From positions 48,348,975 to 48,412,974 of the forward strand of contig JAMXBB010000010.1 in the NCBI GenBank assembly GCA_024138015.1: 64,000 bases of DNA. The letters are read 5' to 3'. Shown here piece after piece: positions 21,240-34,400 of this stretch (positions are counted from its first letter, which is position 1; each line of letters begins with the position of its first letter). Origin of the DNA: Lumnitzera littorea (lineage: Eukaryota; Streptophyta; Magnoliopsida; Myrtales; Combretaceae). The translations under genes were made by a program, and so were the position numbers. The notes below the pieces were generated by a model, which did not search any database, was not told the origin of the DNA, and was given only the letters and a program-made list of their open reading frames with translations.

Positions 21240-24200
21240 TCCATAGTTTACGTAACCTAGATATTCTCGATTGTGAAATCAAATAATCAAATCCTATTTG
21301 GTGACCAACATTGCTATAGAAGTTCACAGAACCTCGACAGTACAATCCCCGGCTATTCTCAATTTTGAGGGCAAGTAATCCCTCTTTTAGGTGCTAAGTT
21401 TATTCAACAAGAAACCTAGGTTATTCTCGAATGATCCTTTAGGAATTTAGGAATCGTTGCTATCTACGACTTTTGGAATTTATGTTATCCTCAATCTTAA
21501 ATTAAAACCAATGATCTTTTTATGAGTTAATCCTTTTCAATACATTCCTTAGAATCCTTAAATTACGAACCTCTACTGTCCGACTCCTAAAACTAAGGTA
21601 ACCTACTTATTGGGAACATAGGCTACTCGATAGGTGCATTCGTTCTTCTTGAAAGAAGCTTTGTCAATTTAGGAGCCTCGGTTCTCATTAGTTTAGGAAT
21701 TTTTGTTATTCCAAAATATTCAATCTGGTAATTTGATTACTGTAGAGGGATGATTTTTTTAAAAACTTCTTTGCAATCTTTAGAGGACGGATCTTTGTGA
21801 CTCTAAAATATGAAACCGAGTAATCCTTGCTTTTAGGGATTCTTTTCTTCCATAGTTTACGTAGCCTAGATATTCTCAATCGTGAAATCAATTAATCAAA
21901 TCCTATTTGGTGACCAACGTTGCTATGGAAGTTCACAGAACCTCGATAGAACGGTCCTCGGCTTTTCTCAATTTTGAGGGCAAGAAATCCCTCTTTTAGG
22001 CGCTAAGTTTTTTAACCAAGAAACCTTAGTTATTCTCGAATGATACTCTAGCAATTTAGGCATCGTCGCTATTTACGACTTTTGGAATTTATGTTACCCT
22101 CAATCTTAAATTAAAGCCATTGATCTTTTTATGAGCTAATCCATTTCAACACGTTCCCTAGAATCCATCAATTACGAACCTTTGCTATCCGGCTCCTAAA
22201 ACCAAGGTAACCTACTTATTGAGAACATAGGCTATTCGATAGGTGCATTCATTTTTCTTAAAAGAAGCTTTAGCAATTTAGGAGCCTCGATTCTCCTAAG
22301 TTTAGGAATTTTAGTTATTTCAAGTTATTCAATCTAGTAATCCGATGACTGTAGAGTGAAGATTTTTCCAAAACTTTTTTGCAATCCTTAGAGGATGCTT
22401 CCTCACGACCCTAAATTATGAAATCGAGTAATCCTTGTTTTTAGGGTTTCTTTTCTTCTGTAGTTTACGTAGCCTGGATATTTTTTATTGTGAAATCAAA
22501 TAATCAAATCCTATTAGGTGACCAACATTGCTATAGAAGTTCACAGAACCCCAACAATACAGTTCCCAACTGTTCCCAATTTTGAGGACAAGTAATCCCT
22601 CTTTTAGGCACTAAGTTTTTTCAATAAGAAACCTCAGTTATTCGCGGAACAAGCTCTGGCACTTTAGGCACCGTCCTTATCTACAAATTTTTGAATTTAT
22701 GTTAACCTCAATCATAACTTTAAGCGATTCCACTTTTTATGAGCTAAGCTTTTTCAACACGTTCTCAAGAATCCATAAATGATGAACCTCTGCTATCCGG
22801 CTCTAAAATCTAAGGTAACCTACTTTTTGGGAAAACAGGAGATCCGATAGGTGCATTCCTTCCTCTTAAAAGAAGCTTTAGCACTTTAGAAGCCTCTGTT
22901 CTTCTTAGTTTAGGAATTTTTGTGATCCAAGTTATTCAATCTGGTAATCCAATGACCATGGAGGGAAGATTTTTCCAAAACTTCTTTGCAATCCTTAGAG
23001 GACGGATCCTTACGACTCTAAATATATGAAACCAAGTAATCCTTGTTTTTAGGGATTCTTTTCTTCCGTAGTTTACGTAGCCTGGATATTCTTGATCGTG
23101 AAATCAAATAATTAAATCCTATTTGGTGAGCAACATTGCTATAGAAGTGCATAGAACCCTGACAGTATGATCCCTAGCCGTTCTCAATTTTGAGAGCAAG
23201 TAATCCCTCTTTTAGGTGCTAAGTTGTTTCAACAAGAAACCTCGGTTATTCTCGGAACAAGCTCAGGCAATTTAGGCACCATCCTTACCCACAAATTTTT
23301 GAATTTATGCTAACCTCAATCGTAAATTCAAGCGATTCCTCTTTTTATGAGCTAAGCTTTCTCAACACATTCCCTAATATCCATAAACTACGAAGCTCTA
23401 CTATCCGGCTCCAAAAACCAAGGTAACCTACTTATTGGGAACATAGGCTATACGATAGGTGCATTCATTCTTCTTGAAAGAAGCTTTGGCAATTTAGAAG
23501 CTTCGGTTCTTCTAAGCTTAGGAATTTTTGTTATTCGATGTAATTCAATCTGGTAATCCGATGACCATAGAGGGAAGATTTTTCCAAAACTTCTTTGCAA
23601 TCCGTAGAGGATGGATCCTTGCAACTCAAAATGTGAAACCGAGTAATCCTATTTTTTAGAGTTTCTTTTCTTCCGTAGTTTACGTAGCCTGGATATTCTC
23701 GATCGTGAAATCAAATGATCAAATCTTATTTGGTGACCAACGTTGCTATAGAAGTTCACAGAACCCCAATAGGACGCTCCCCGACTGTTCTCAATTTTTA
23801 GGGCAAGTAATCCCTTTTTTAGGCGCTAAGCTTATTCAACAAGAAACCTCTGTTATTCTCGGATGATACTCTGGCAATTTAGGCATCGTCGCTATATATG
23901 ACTTTTGGAATTTATGTCATCCTCAATCTTAAATTAAAGCTACTGATCTATTTATGAGCTAATCCTTTTCAGCACGTTCCCTATAATCCTTAAATTACAA
24001 ACCTCTACTATCCAGCTCCTAAAACCAAGGTAACTTACTTATTGGGAACATAGGCTATTCGATAGGTGCATTCATTCTTCTTGAAAGAAGCTTTGGCAAT
24101 TTAGGAGCCTCGGTTCTCCTTAGTTTAGGAATTTTTGTTATTCTAAGTTATTCAACTTGGTAATTCGATGATGGTGGAGGGAAGATTTTTCTAAAACCTC

Positions 24201-24587
24201 TTTGTAATCCTTAGAGGACAGATCCTCACGACTCTAAAATATGAAACCGACTAATCCTTGTTTTTAGGAATTCTTTTCTTCCATAGTTTACGTGGCTTAG
24301 ATATTCTCGATCGTGATATCAAAAAATCAAATCCTATTTGGTGACCATCATTGCTATAGAAGTTTACAGAACCCCAACGGTACAATCCCCCGCTATTCTC
24401 AATTTTGAGGGCAAGTAATCGCTCTTTTAAGCGGTAAGTTTTTTCAACAAGAAACCTTTGTTATTATTGGAACAAGCTCTGGCAATTTAGGCACAGTCAT
24501 TATCCACATATTTTTGAATTTATATTGACCTCAATCGTAAGTTCAAGCAATTCTTCTTTTTATGATCTATGCTTTTTCAACATGTTC
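21240..24587 (-). repeat. 608-bp tandem satellite, block 3, inverted (about 5.5 monomers)
   Basis: Same satellite, reverse complement. CAAGAAACC landmarks recur near 21410, 22018, 22627, 23237, 23846 and 24454, steps of about 608-610 bp. Both A- and B-type monomers are present. It begins with TCCAT (ATGGA in satellite sense) at 21240-21244 and ends mid-monomer at ACATGTTC. It is the only reverse-oriented satellite in the window and is exactly bracketed by the two large LTR blocks. Confidence 0.97.
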
Positions 24588-27500
24588 TATAACAACCCAA
24601 TAGTATCGTTGTCGTGATAGGTCGCCGTGTACCTTATAAAGGTCTATTATCAACCTCCTTGCTGATCATAGGCCTTTCATATGACACACAAGGCTCCTTC
24701 CACTCTACATTACCACTAGGCCTATAGACAAGTAATATAGAGCAATTTAACTAAAATTTCTTCTATGTTATAAATTAACTAATTGTATGGGCTCATGAGA
24801 CCTACTCCAAAACAATATTATAAACAAATGCAGTTCATAACGGAATTGCATAAAATCTAAGTTATGCACAAAAACATAAAAGTATCTAAATATCTATAAT
24901 CTATTACTAAATGTCCTCTTTGCTCTCTGATCGCTCCAACCTGTCTCTACATGAGACTTACCACGGGCATACCTCGGCTCGGATTGACGAAGAGGTTCTC
25001 CTGCATTAACACAAATTTATAAGGATGTAAGCTTACACTTAGTAAAATAAATGCCCTCTTCAGTACCACATAACAAAAGTTTATTATATGTACAATCATA
25101 TGAATGCATGAACAATCAGTATGCCAAACAACGCATGTAAGGACTTAGGAACTGCATATAACTCAGAATTATGCCCCCCTGAAGTCAAGGTTTGGAGATA
25201 ATTAACCGACCCAAACCAAAATCTGGGTTCTAGACCTTGGGTTTTATTTCATTTGTACTATGATGCTCATGCCAAAACAAAACTCTATATATATATATGT
25301 ATACTTCCTTTACCAAAATCAAATCATATTTTTAAAATCCCAAGTCTAACTGTGTGGTGGCCTCCACAATCCACAATCACATGCCCTAAGCAGAAGCCAC
25401 AAGACTCGGCCCTTCGCCGACCGTTGGCATCTCCCGATGCCTAGTAAGCCCATTAGCTTAAGACAAAGACTCAATATATATGATGGCGTAGCTAGTGCCC
25501 AATCCTGCAGGAAACTCGTATTCTTGTGAGTCCCTTCTCATCTTCTATGTGAAGCGGCAGTCGGTGTTATCCGTATGCAATATTGGGTATGCATGATTCA
25601 TTTTGATTTCTTAATCGTATAAGTGATTAACTTGATTTTCAGGGTGATCAGACAATTTCATTCCATACAATTCACATTTATATATAATGCGAGCAATTCC
25701 CATTATTAGATATAATTAACAAGTCATCACCTTCATCCACAGATTAATACACATGCATTTCCCATATCCCACAAGCATCCAAATTTATATATATAAGTTT
25801 AGGTGCATCTATTCTATAAGCAAAATGAAGTAAAGAGTCATCGGGAATTTACTCACTCTACCATATGGGTCAATCAAAGTAATCCGGAGGCAAGTCATCT
25901 CTGTAAACAATGTTCCTTAGTCATTGAAATAATTTTTATAAGGAATTGAAGCAAACTTAAGAAACTAAGTAAATTTTCTTTAAGTTATATCTTTGACTAG
26001 TTTTTGTAGTTTTTCCCGGTTTTTACTCAAAGTTCAATCGCTTATAACTTTTTCGTTTTAAATCCCATTTTTATGATTTATAGTCAATATTCATTGTTTT
26101 TTAGTGTACTTTAACATGGTAAGGTTAGATTTTCGAAATGAGGTATACAATTCTGTCCATGGGTCAGAACAGTAGCATTCCTTATGTGTTGGAGTGTTTT
26201 TGGGCCTTGTTTGGTAAATGGGTTTTTTGATAACTTGAGGAATCGTTTGGGCTTGGTCTTAAGATTTTATCTTAAGCTTAAAATACTCCTTGAGATCAGA
26301 TTTACAACTTTGATTTATATTCCTAAGGCTAATAACCACTTCTTGGGCCCTTTTAGTGGGCTTAAGTTGTCAAATGGGTTTGTTTTTAGTTCAAACTAAA
26401 GTTAATTACTTTGGTGGGCTTATAGGACCTTAGGTGGATTTCTTATGGGCTTCAAAACAAACTCTCTTGACACTTTAAGGTGTTGGTCAGAATTTCATTG
26501 AAGGCCCAACTTAGAGTTCTAGGCTTATTTTGAGAATTTTACGCTCGGTTTTGAGTTTTAGGCTTTATATGCTTACTATACTTGCTTTGGTTGATCTTTT
26601 CACTTTGTTCATTCACTTTTATCATATTTTGAGCTTCTTTTTCCCATGTTCCAGATCTGTTCATGATGGTTCCAAGAGGTCCTCATTTGGTTTTTCAACT
26701 TGTTTCATCATTTCCTTAAGTTTAGGTGGTAGATTATGTACTTAACTACTTGTGTACAAATCTTAACTTAACCTTTTTTCCATAAGATGATTCCTTAACT
26801 TATGTTCCACACAAGGAAATAGTAGATCTTACATTTAATACAACTCCCCTATCATAGCTCATGTCATACAAAGTTGGTTTCTTCATAAAACTTCATGTGA
26901 TGGATTTTTCCTTAACTTAAGTCTAGATTTGAGCATGTTTAACTTAATGGAAACAAAATCAACATCCAAATGACTATGGAACCCTCACGTCCAGCATGCT
27001 CATCCTCCATTAAAGTTCTCATTTCAAGATTTTCTTAGCTTAAAATCTTCCATTCAAAGTATTAAACAAATGTTTTTACAAAACACCAACTTTACATGCT
27101 CATGTTTCAACTTCATGTAAGGGTTTCATGGTTTGTTTCTTAAAACGATTTTTGGTTCTATAACAACTTAAACCTTACTTATATCTTCAAGAAATCAAAG
27201 TCCCCAACATAAATACTAATCCACATATCACAAGAAACACTTACTCGTCTTTAAAGCAAAGTTTGGTGGTTGTGCACTAAGGTTCCACTTAAGCTTTTAA
27301 CTTTGCCTCCTCCTTTTTGCCACCTTTTGGAATCAGAATCTTTTGTTCTTTTGGAGGGGGTTTGTGGAAGGTTCTAAGGGTCTTAGATGGTGGAAGAAAA
27401 TATCACAAGAACAAAACAAAAAGTTGCCGTGAGTGAAGCTTCAAAAATGGAAAGAAAGTTGATTTTGTGGGGTAAGGTTGTTTCTCCCTTTTATGTTTGT

Positions 27501-28252
27501 TTCAAAGGAGAGAAAGAAGATGTGAAAGTGAAATTGAAAGTGAGGGAAATGATGGAGAGAGTGGCTGGTTTGAATGGAGAGAGAGTGAGCGTTTAAATGC
27601 CTTGAAAGTGTTGTCTTATAGCTTACACAAAGTCAACAATTGCAATTCTTGATGATGTAAGCATTAAGGGGTAAATAGTGATGTGTAAGAGGAAGTGATT
27701 GGCAGCAGCAAGCAGCAAAACATCATACAAATAATATGTACAAGCAAGTAGCAGGTCATTAGAACTCCCTCACCTGGATCATTGCTCGTTCTCTAAGCCT
27801 TTGGGGTTTCCAGAACTCAATATTGAATACCTAAAATATAGTAACACTTATAAGTATTATAAAAAGTCAGACTCCTTAGTTAACTAAAAGTCTATTGTAG
27901 TTTATTTAGTTTCCCCCAATATAACCTAAGTATAATGTGTATAGGGTTTATCATACTCAATGGGGTTAATAGTAACTATTTTCTCATATTTGTAAGTTAC
28001 GAGACTTTATTTATGTATCTTGGAACTTTTTCGTTTTAGCTCGAATCGTTATGAATTTATAGTCCATTTTGATCGTTTTTTAGCGTATTTTCTCGTAACG
28101 AGGTCTATTTTGGACGTTGTAACTTGTAGTTTAAATTGGGATATAAAAATATCTTAAAAATTATTATTTAAGTTATTATTATTATTATTGCCTTTATTAT
28201 TTTCATTTTCCCATTATTTATATATATTTTACGGTTTATATATATATATACT

Positions 28253-28632
28253 NNNNNNNNNNNNNNNNNNNNNNNNNNNNNNNNNNNNNNNNNNNNNNNN
28301 NNNNNNNNNNNNNNNNNNNNNNNNNNNNNNNNNNNNNNNNNNNNNNNNNNNNNNNNNNNNNNNNNNNNNNNNNNNNNNNNNNNNNNNNNNNNNNNNNNNN
28401 NNNNNNNNNNNNNNNNNNNNNNNNNNNNNNNNNNNNNNNNNNNNNNNNNNNNNNNNNNNNNNNNNNNNNNNNNNNNNNNNNNNNNNNNNNNNNNNNNNNN
28501 NNNNNNNNNNNNNNNNNNNNNNNNNNNNNNNNNNNNNNNNNNNNNNNNNNNNNNNNNNNNNNNNNNNNNNNNNNNNNNNNNNNNNNNNNNNNNNNNNNNN
28601 NNNNNNNNNNNNNNNNNNNNNNNNNNNNNNNN
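28253..28632. other. Assembly gap (380 N)
   Basis: Run of N flanked on both sides by TA-rich microsatellite, inside the reverse LTR. The related LTR at 62815 keeps sequence across the equivalent position (from about 63690), so the missing part is probably more TATA/TGTA-rich LTR sequence. Long X-filled frames over this gap are meaningless. Confidence 0.99.
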
Positions 28633-28714
28633 TAGTAGTACTATACAAATACTATATATATATATATGTATATACTACATATTATACATCTATACTACTA
28701 AATAATTACTTACC

Positions 28715-28870
28715 TATCTTTTTTTATTTTTCTTCTTCTTTTCTCTTTCTTTTTCTTCTTTCTTTTTCTCTTTTTCTCTCACGATTTTGGTTTGTATAGG
28801 ACATTCTTTCTCTCTGTTTTTTTTTTCCAGATTTTACTTCTATGGTTTTGTTTTTTTTTTTCTCCTTTTA
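28715..28870 (+). repeat. Pyrimidine-rich low-complexity tract in the LTR
   Basis: Long TTTTCTTCTT / TTTCTC-type run, next to TA-rich microsatellite. The counterpart in the forward LTR is the purine-rich run at about 63541-63668 (AGAAAAAG/GAAGAAAA words). Such tracts are common in plant LTR and leader regions; no coding content. Confidence 0.85.
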
Positions 28871-31335
28871 TTCATGAGTGGTTAGCTTAAAATTTAAGCT
28901 AAGATATTATCCAAATTTTTTTATTTTCATTTTTCTTTTATTTTCCATTCAACACTTGTCAATTATTTTTCTTCACGTAGGCAGCTCCTTTGAATTTTAT
29001 TTCCAGAATGTGCAATTGGGAAAAAGAAGAGAAGAGAGAAAAGAGATAAATTGAAAATGAAAGAGAAGGAAAATAAAAATTAATAATAAATATATATAAT
29101 TTTTTGAATCATATAAATTACAACGATTCTTCTTGTAAATTAATTTTCAAATTTTCGTGAAATTTTATCAATTTAATTGGTACCTATTACAATTATAATT
29201 TTTACAAGTTATTATAAAGATTTCATTTTAATTTCGCACGAATAGGCGGTATAGTCGAAAATTGCAATTGACTATAATTTTATCACTTTTGAGTAATATT
29301 TAACTATTTTAAAGGTTTATGTTTATGATTCTAGGGTTTTAAGCAATTTCGGGTTCAATTTCGATTAAGGGTGCGCAAACTAGTTTTAGGGTTTTAGTAC
29401 AAAATTTAGGGCTTCGATCAATTCTTAAGGTTTTTACTACTTATAATATATTTAGATTTATGATTTATTAAATTTTTATCTTGCTCGGTTTTAATGACTC
29501 TTCAAGTCATTCCTAGTATTAGGGTTCACTTATAATCATAAATAGTTAAATTTATGGGGTTTACAATGGAAGAAAAGAATCCCTAAAAACAAAGATTACT
29601 CGGTTTCATATTTTAGAGTCACGAGGATCCGTCCTCTAAGGATTGCAAAGAAGTTTTGGAAAAATCTTCCCTCTATGGTCATCGGATTACTAGATTGAAT
29701 AACTTGGAATTACAAAAATTCCTAAACTAAGGAGAACCGAGGCTCCTAAATTGCCAAAGCTTCTTTTAAGAAGAACGAATGCACCAATTGGATAGCCCAT
29801 GTTCCCAAAAAGTAGGTTACCTTGAGCCAAATAGTAGAGGTTTGTAATCTAAGGATTCTAGGGAACGTGTTGAAAAGGATCAGCTCAAAAAAAAGATCAG
29901 CTCATAAAAAGATCAATGGCTTTAATTTAAGATAGAGGATACCATAAATTCCAAAAGTCGTAGATAGCGACGATGTGTAAATTGCTAGAGCATCATCGGA
30001 GAATAACCGAGGTTTCTTGTTAAATAAACTTAGTGCCTAAACAAGGGATTACATGCCCTCAAAATTGAGAATAGCCGAGGACTGTACTATTTAGGCTCTG
30101 TAAACATCTATAGCAACGTTGGTCACCAAATAGGATTTGATTATTTGATTTCACGAACGAGAATATCCAGCCTGTGTAAACTATGGAAGAAAAGAATCCC
30201 TAAAAACAATGATTACTCATTTTCATATTTTAGACCCTCCAAGGAATGCAAAGAGGTTTTTGAAAAATCTTCCCTCCATGGTCATCGAATTACCAGATTG
30301 AAAATCTTGGATCACAAAAATTCCTAAACTAAAGAGAACCGAGGCTCCTAAATTTCCAAAGATTCTTTCAAGAAGAACAAATGCACCAATCAAATAGCCT
30401 AAGTTCCCAACAAGTAGGTTACCTCGGATTTTGGAGCCAGAGAGCAGAGGTTCGTAATTTAAGGATTCTAGGGAATGTGTTGAAAAAGCTTAGCTCATAA
30501 AAAGAGGAATTGCTAGAATTTAGGATTGAGGTTAACATAAATTCAAAAATCTGTGGATAAGGATGGTGCCTAAATTGTCAGAGCTTGTTTCGAGAATAAC
30601 CGGGGTTTCTTGTTGAATAAACTCAGCGCTTAAAAGAGGTATTACTTGCCCTCAAAATTGAGAACAACTGGGGACCATGCTGTCGGGGTTCTGTGAACTT
30701 CTATAGCAACGTTGGTCACTAAGTAGGATTTTATTATTTGATTTCACGGTCGAGAATATCCAGGCTGCGTAAACTATGGATGAAAAGAATCCCTAAAAAC
30801 AAGGATTACTCGGTTTCACATTTTAGAGTTGTGAGGATCCGTCCTCCAAGGATTGCAAAGAAGTTTTGGAAAAATCTTATCTCTACTGTCATCGGATTAC
30901 CAGATTGAATAACTTGGATCACAAAAATTCCTAAATTAAGGAGAATAGAGGGTTCTAAATTGCCAAAGCTTCTTTTAAGAAGAATGAATGCACTTATCAG
31001 ACAGCCTATGTTCCCAAAAAGTAGGTTACCTTGGATTTTAGAACCCGATAGCAGTGGTTCGTAATTTATGGATTCTAGGGAACGTGTTGAAAAAGCATAG
31101 CTCATAAAAAGACCAACGGCTTTAATTTAAGAGTAAGGATAACATAAATTCCAAAAGTCGTAGATAGCGACGATGCCTAAATTGCCAGAGGATCATCCGA
31201 GAATAACTGAGGTTTCTTGTTAAAAAAACATAGCGCCTAAAAGAGGGATTACTTGCCCTCAAAATTGAGAACAATCGGGGACCGTACTGTCGAGGTTCTG
31301 TGAAATTCTATAGCAACTTTGATCACTAAAAAGAA

Positions 31336-31431
31336 TTTGATTATTTGATGTCATAATTGAGAATATCCAGGCTACGAAAACTATTTGATTATTTGATGTC
31401 ACGATTAAGAATATCCAGGCTACGAAAACTA
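31336..31431 (+). repeat. 48-bp tandem duplication within one monomer
   Basis: TTTGATTATTTGATGTCA starts at 31336 and again at 31384, both copies running to ACGAAAACTAT. The two copies differ at several bases (for example TCATAATTGAG against TCACGATTAAG), so this is a genuine older duplication and not a sequencing join. Confidence 0.9.
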
Positions 31432-34400
31432 TGGAAGAAAAGAATCCCTAAAAACAAGGATTACTCGGTTTCATATTTTAGAGTCGTGAGGATCCATCCT
31501 CTATGGATTGCAAAGAAGTTTTAGAATAATCATCCCTCCACAGTCATCGGATTACTAGATTAAATAACTTGTAATGACAAAAATTCCTAAACTAAGGAGA
31601 ACCGAGGCTCCTAAATTGCTAAAGCTTCTTTCAAGAAGAACGAATGCACCTATCAAATAGCCTATGTTCCTAAAAAGTAGGTTACCATGAATTTTAGAGC
31701 CGAATTACAGAGGTTTGTATTTTGAGGATTCTAAGGAACGTATTGAAAATGCATAGCTCATAAAAAGAAGAATCGCTTGAATTTATGATTGAGTTTAACA
31801 TAAATTCAAAAATACGTGGATAAGGATGGTGCCTAAATTTCTAGAGCTTGTTCTGAGAATAACAAAGGTTTCTTATTGAAAAAACTTAGCGCCTAAAAGA
31901 GGGATTACCTGCCCTCAAAATTGAGAACAACCGGGGATCGCACTGTCGGGGTTCTATAAACTTCTATAGCAATGATGGTCATCAAATAGGATTTGATTTT
32001 TTGATATCATGATCGAGAATATCCAGGCTGCGTAAACTATGGAAGAAAAGAATTCTTAAAAACAAGGATTACTTGGTTTCATATTTTAGAGTCGTGAGGA
32101 TCCGTCTTCTAAGGATTGTAAAGAAGTTTTGGAAAAATCTTCCCTCCATGGTCATTTGATTACTAGATTGAATAACTTAGATCACAAAAATTCCTAAACT
32201 AAGGAGAACAGAGGCTTCTAAATTGCCAAAGCTTCTTTCAAGAAGAATGAATGTACCTATCGGATAGCCAATGTTCCTAAAAAGCAGGTTACCATGGATT
32301 TTGGAGCCAGATAGCAAAGGTTTGTGATTTATGGATTATAGAGAACGTGTTGAAAAAGCTTAGCTCATAAAAAGAGGAATCGCTTGAATTTACGATTAAG
32401 GTTAACATAAATTCAAAAATCTGTAGATAATGACGATGCCTTAATTGCCAGAGCTTGTTCGGAGAATAACCGAGGTTTCTTGTTGAAAAAACTTAGCTCC
32501 TAAAAGTGGGATTACTTGCCCTCAAAATTGAGAATAGCTGGAGACCGTACTGTCGGGGTTCTGTGAACTTCTATAGCATCATTAGTCACCAAATAGGATT
32601 TGATTATTTGATTTTATGATTGAGAATATCCAGGCTACGTAAACTACGGAAGAAAAGAATCACTAAAAACAAGGATTACTTAGTTTCATATTTTAGAGTC
32701 ATGAGGATCCGTCCTCTAGGGATTGCAAAGAAGTTTTGCAAAAATCATCCCTCCGTAGTAATCGGATTACCAGATTGAATTACTTGGAATAACAAAAATT
32801 CCTAAACTAAGGAGAATCCAGGCTCCTAGATCGCCAATGCTTCTTTCAAGAAGAACGAATGCACCTATCGAATAGCTTATGTTCCCAAAAAGTAGGTTAC
32901 CTTGGTTTTAAGAGTCGGATAGCAGAGGTTTGTAATTTAAGGATTCTAAGGAACGTGTTGAAAAGGATTAGCTCATAAAAAGATCATTGGTTTTAATTTA
33001 AGATTGAGGATAACATAAATTCCAAAAGTCGTAGATAGCAACGATTCCTAAATTCCTAAAGGATCATTCGAGAATAACCTAGGTTTCTTTTTGAATAAAC
33101 TTAGTGCCTAAAAGAGGGATTACTTGCCCTCAAAATTGAGAATGGCCGGGGACCGTACTGTCGGGGTTCTGTGAACTTCTGTAGCAACTTTGATCACCAA
33201 AAAAGATTTGATTATTTGATGTTAGGATTGAGAATGTCCTGGCTATGAAAACTATGGAAGAAAAGAATCCGTAAAAATAAGGATTACTTGGTTTCATATT
33301 TTCGAGTCGTGAGGATCCGTCTTCTAAGGATTGCGAAGAATTTTTGGAAAAATCTTCCCCCCAGAGTCATCGGATAACCAGATTGAATAAATTGAATCAC
33401 AAAAATTCCTAAACTAAGGAGAACAGAGGCTTTAATATTTCCAAAGCTTTTTTCAAGAACAATGAATGCACTTATCGAATAGCTTATGTTCCTAAAAAGT
33501 AAGTTACCTTAGTTTTAGCAGCCGGATAGTAGAGGTTTGTAATTTAAGGATTGTACGGAGCGTGTTGAAAAGGATTAGCTCATAAAAAGATCAATGGCTT
33601 TAGTTTAAGATTGAGGATAACATAAATTCCAAAAGTCGTAGATAGCGACAAAGCCTAAATTGCCAGAGTATCATTCGAAAATAACCGAGGTTTCTTGTTA
33701 AGTAAACTTAGCACCTAAAAGAGGGATTACTTGCCTTCAAAATTGAGGATAGCAGGAGATCGTGCTGTCGGGGTTCTATGAACTTCTATAGCATCGTTGG
33801 TCACCAAATAGGATTTTATTATTTGATTTCATGATCGAGAATATCCAGGCTACGTAAACTATGGAAGAAAAGAATCCCTAAGAACAAGGATTACTCGGTT
33901 TCATATTTTAGAGTCGGGAGGATCTGTCCTCTAAGGATTGCATAGATGTTTTAGAAAAATCTTTCCTCTACGGTCATCGAGTTATTAGATTGAATAACTT
34001 GGAATGAGAAAATTTCCTAAACTAAGGAGAACCGAGTCTCCTAAATTGCCAAAGCTTCTTTCAAGAAGAACAAATGCGCCCATCAAATAGCCTATGTTCC
34101 TAACAAGTAGGTTACTTTGGTTTTAGGAGCCAGATAGCAAAGGTTCTTAATTTAAGGATTCCAGGGAATGTGCTGAAAAGGATTAGCTGATAAAAGATCA
34201 ATGGCTTTATTTTTAGATTGAGGATAACATAAATTCCAAAAGTTGTAGATAGCGGCGACGCCTAAATTGCTTGAGCATCATCCGAGAATAACTGAGGTTT
34301 CTTGTTGAATAAACTTAGCACCTAAAAGAGGAATTACTTGCCCTCAAAATTGAGAACAGCTAGGGACCATGCTGTCGGGGTTCTGTGAACTACTATAGCA

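Larger units (their letters stand above)
24588..29565 (-). mobile_element. About 5-kb LTR (reverse), Tekay-like; possibly the displaced 5' LTR of the 13-21 kb element
   Basis: In LTR sense it starts TGTAAACCCC at 29565 and ends GGGTTGTTATA at 24588. Its last ~250 bp match 13145-13396, the LTR stump next to the PBS. About 25010-27700 matches the centre of the solo LTR at 7311-10020. Its start (28633-29565) matches the LTR starting at 62815. No coding domain is present; frames such as 27387-27596 are LTR frames. A reverse-strand CATATAAAGCC word near 26568-26578 is a TATA candidate. There is no target duplication between its own two edges: the left edge is in inverted satellite, the right edge in forward satellite beginning ATGGA. 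It contains a 380-bp N gap. Confidence 0.8.

Noticed and set aside
28188..28799. 203-codon frame across the N gap
   Set aside because: Almost entirely made of unknown residues from N bases and TA microsatellite.
24588..29565. Interpretation as an independent solo LTR
   Set aside because: Its two flanks do not share a target duplication, and its left flank is inverted satellite; the right flank instead pairs with 21240-21244. Kept only as an alternative.
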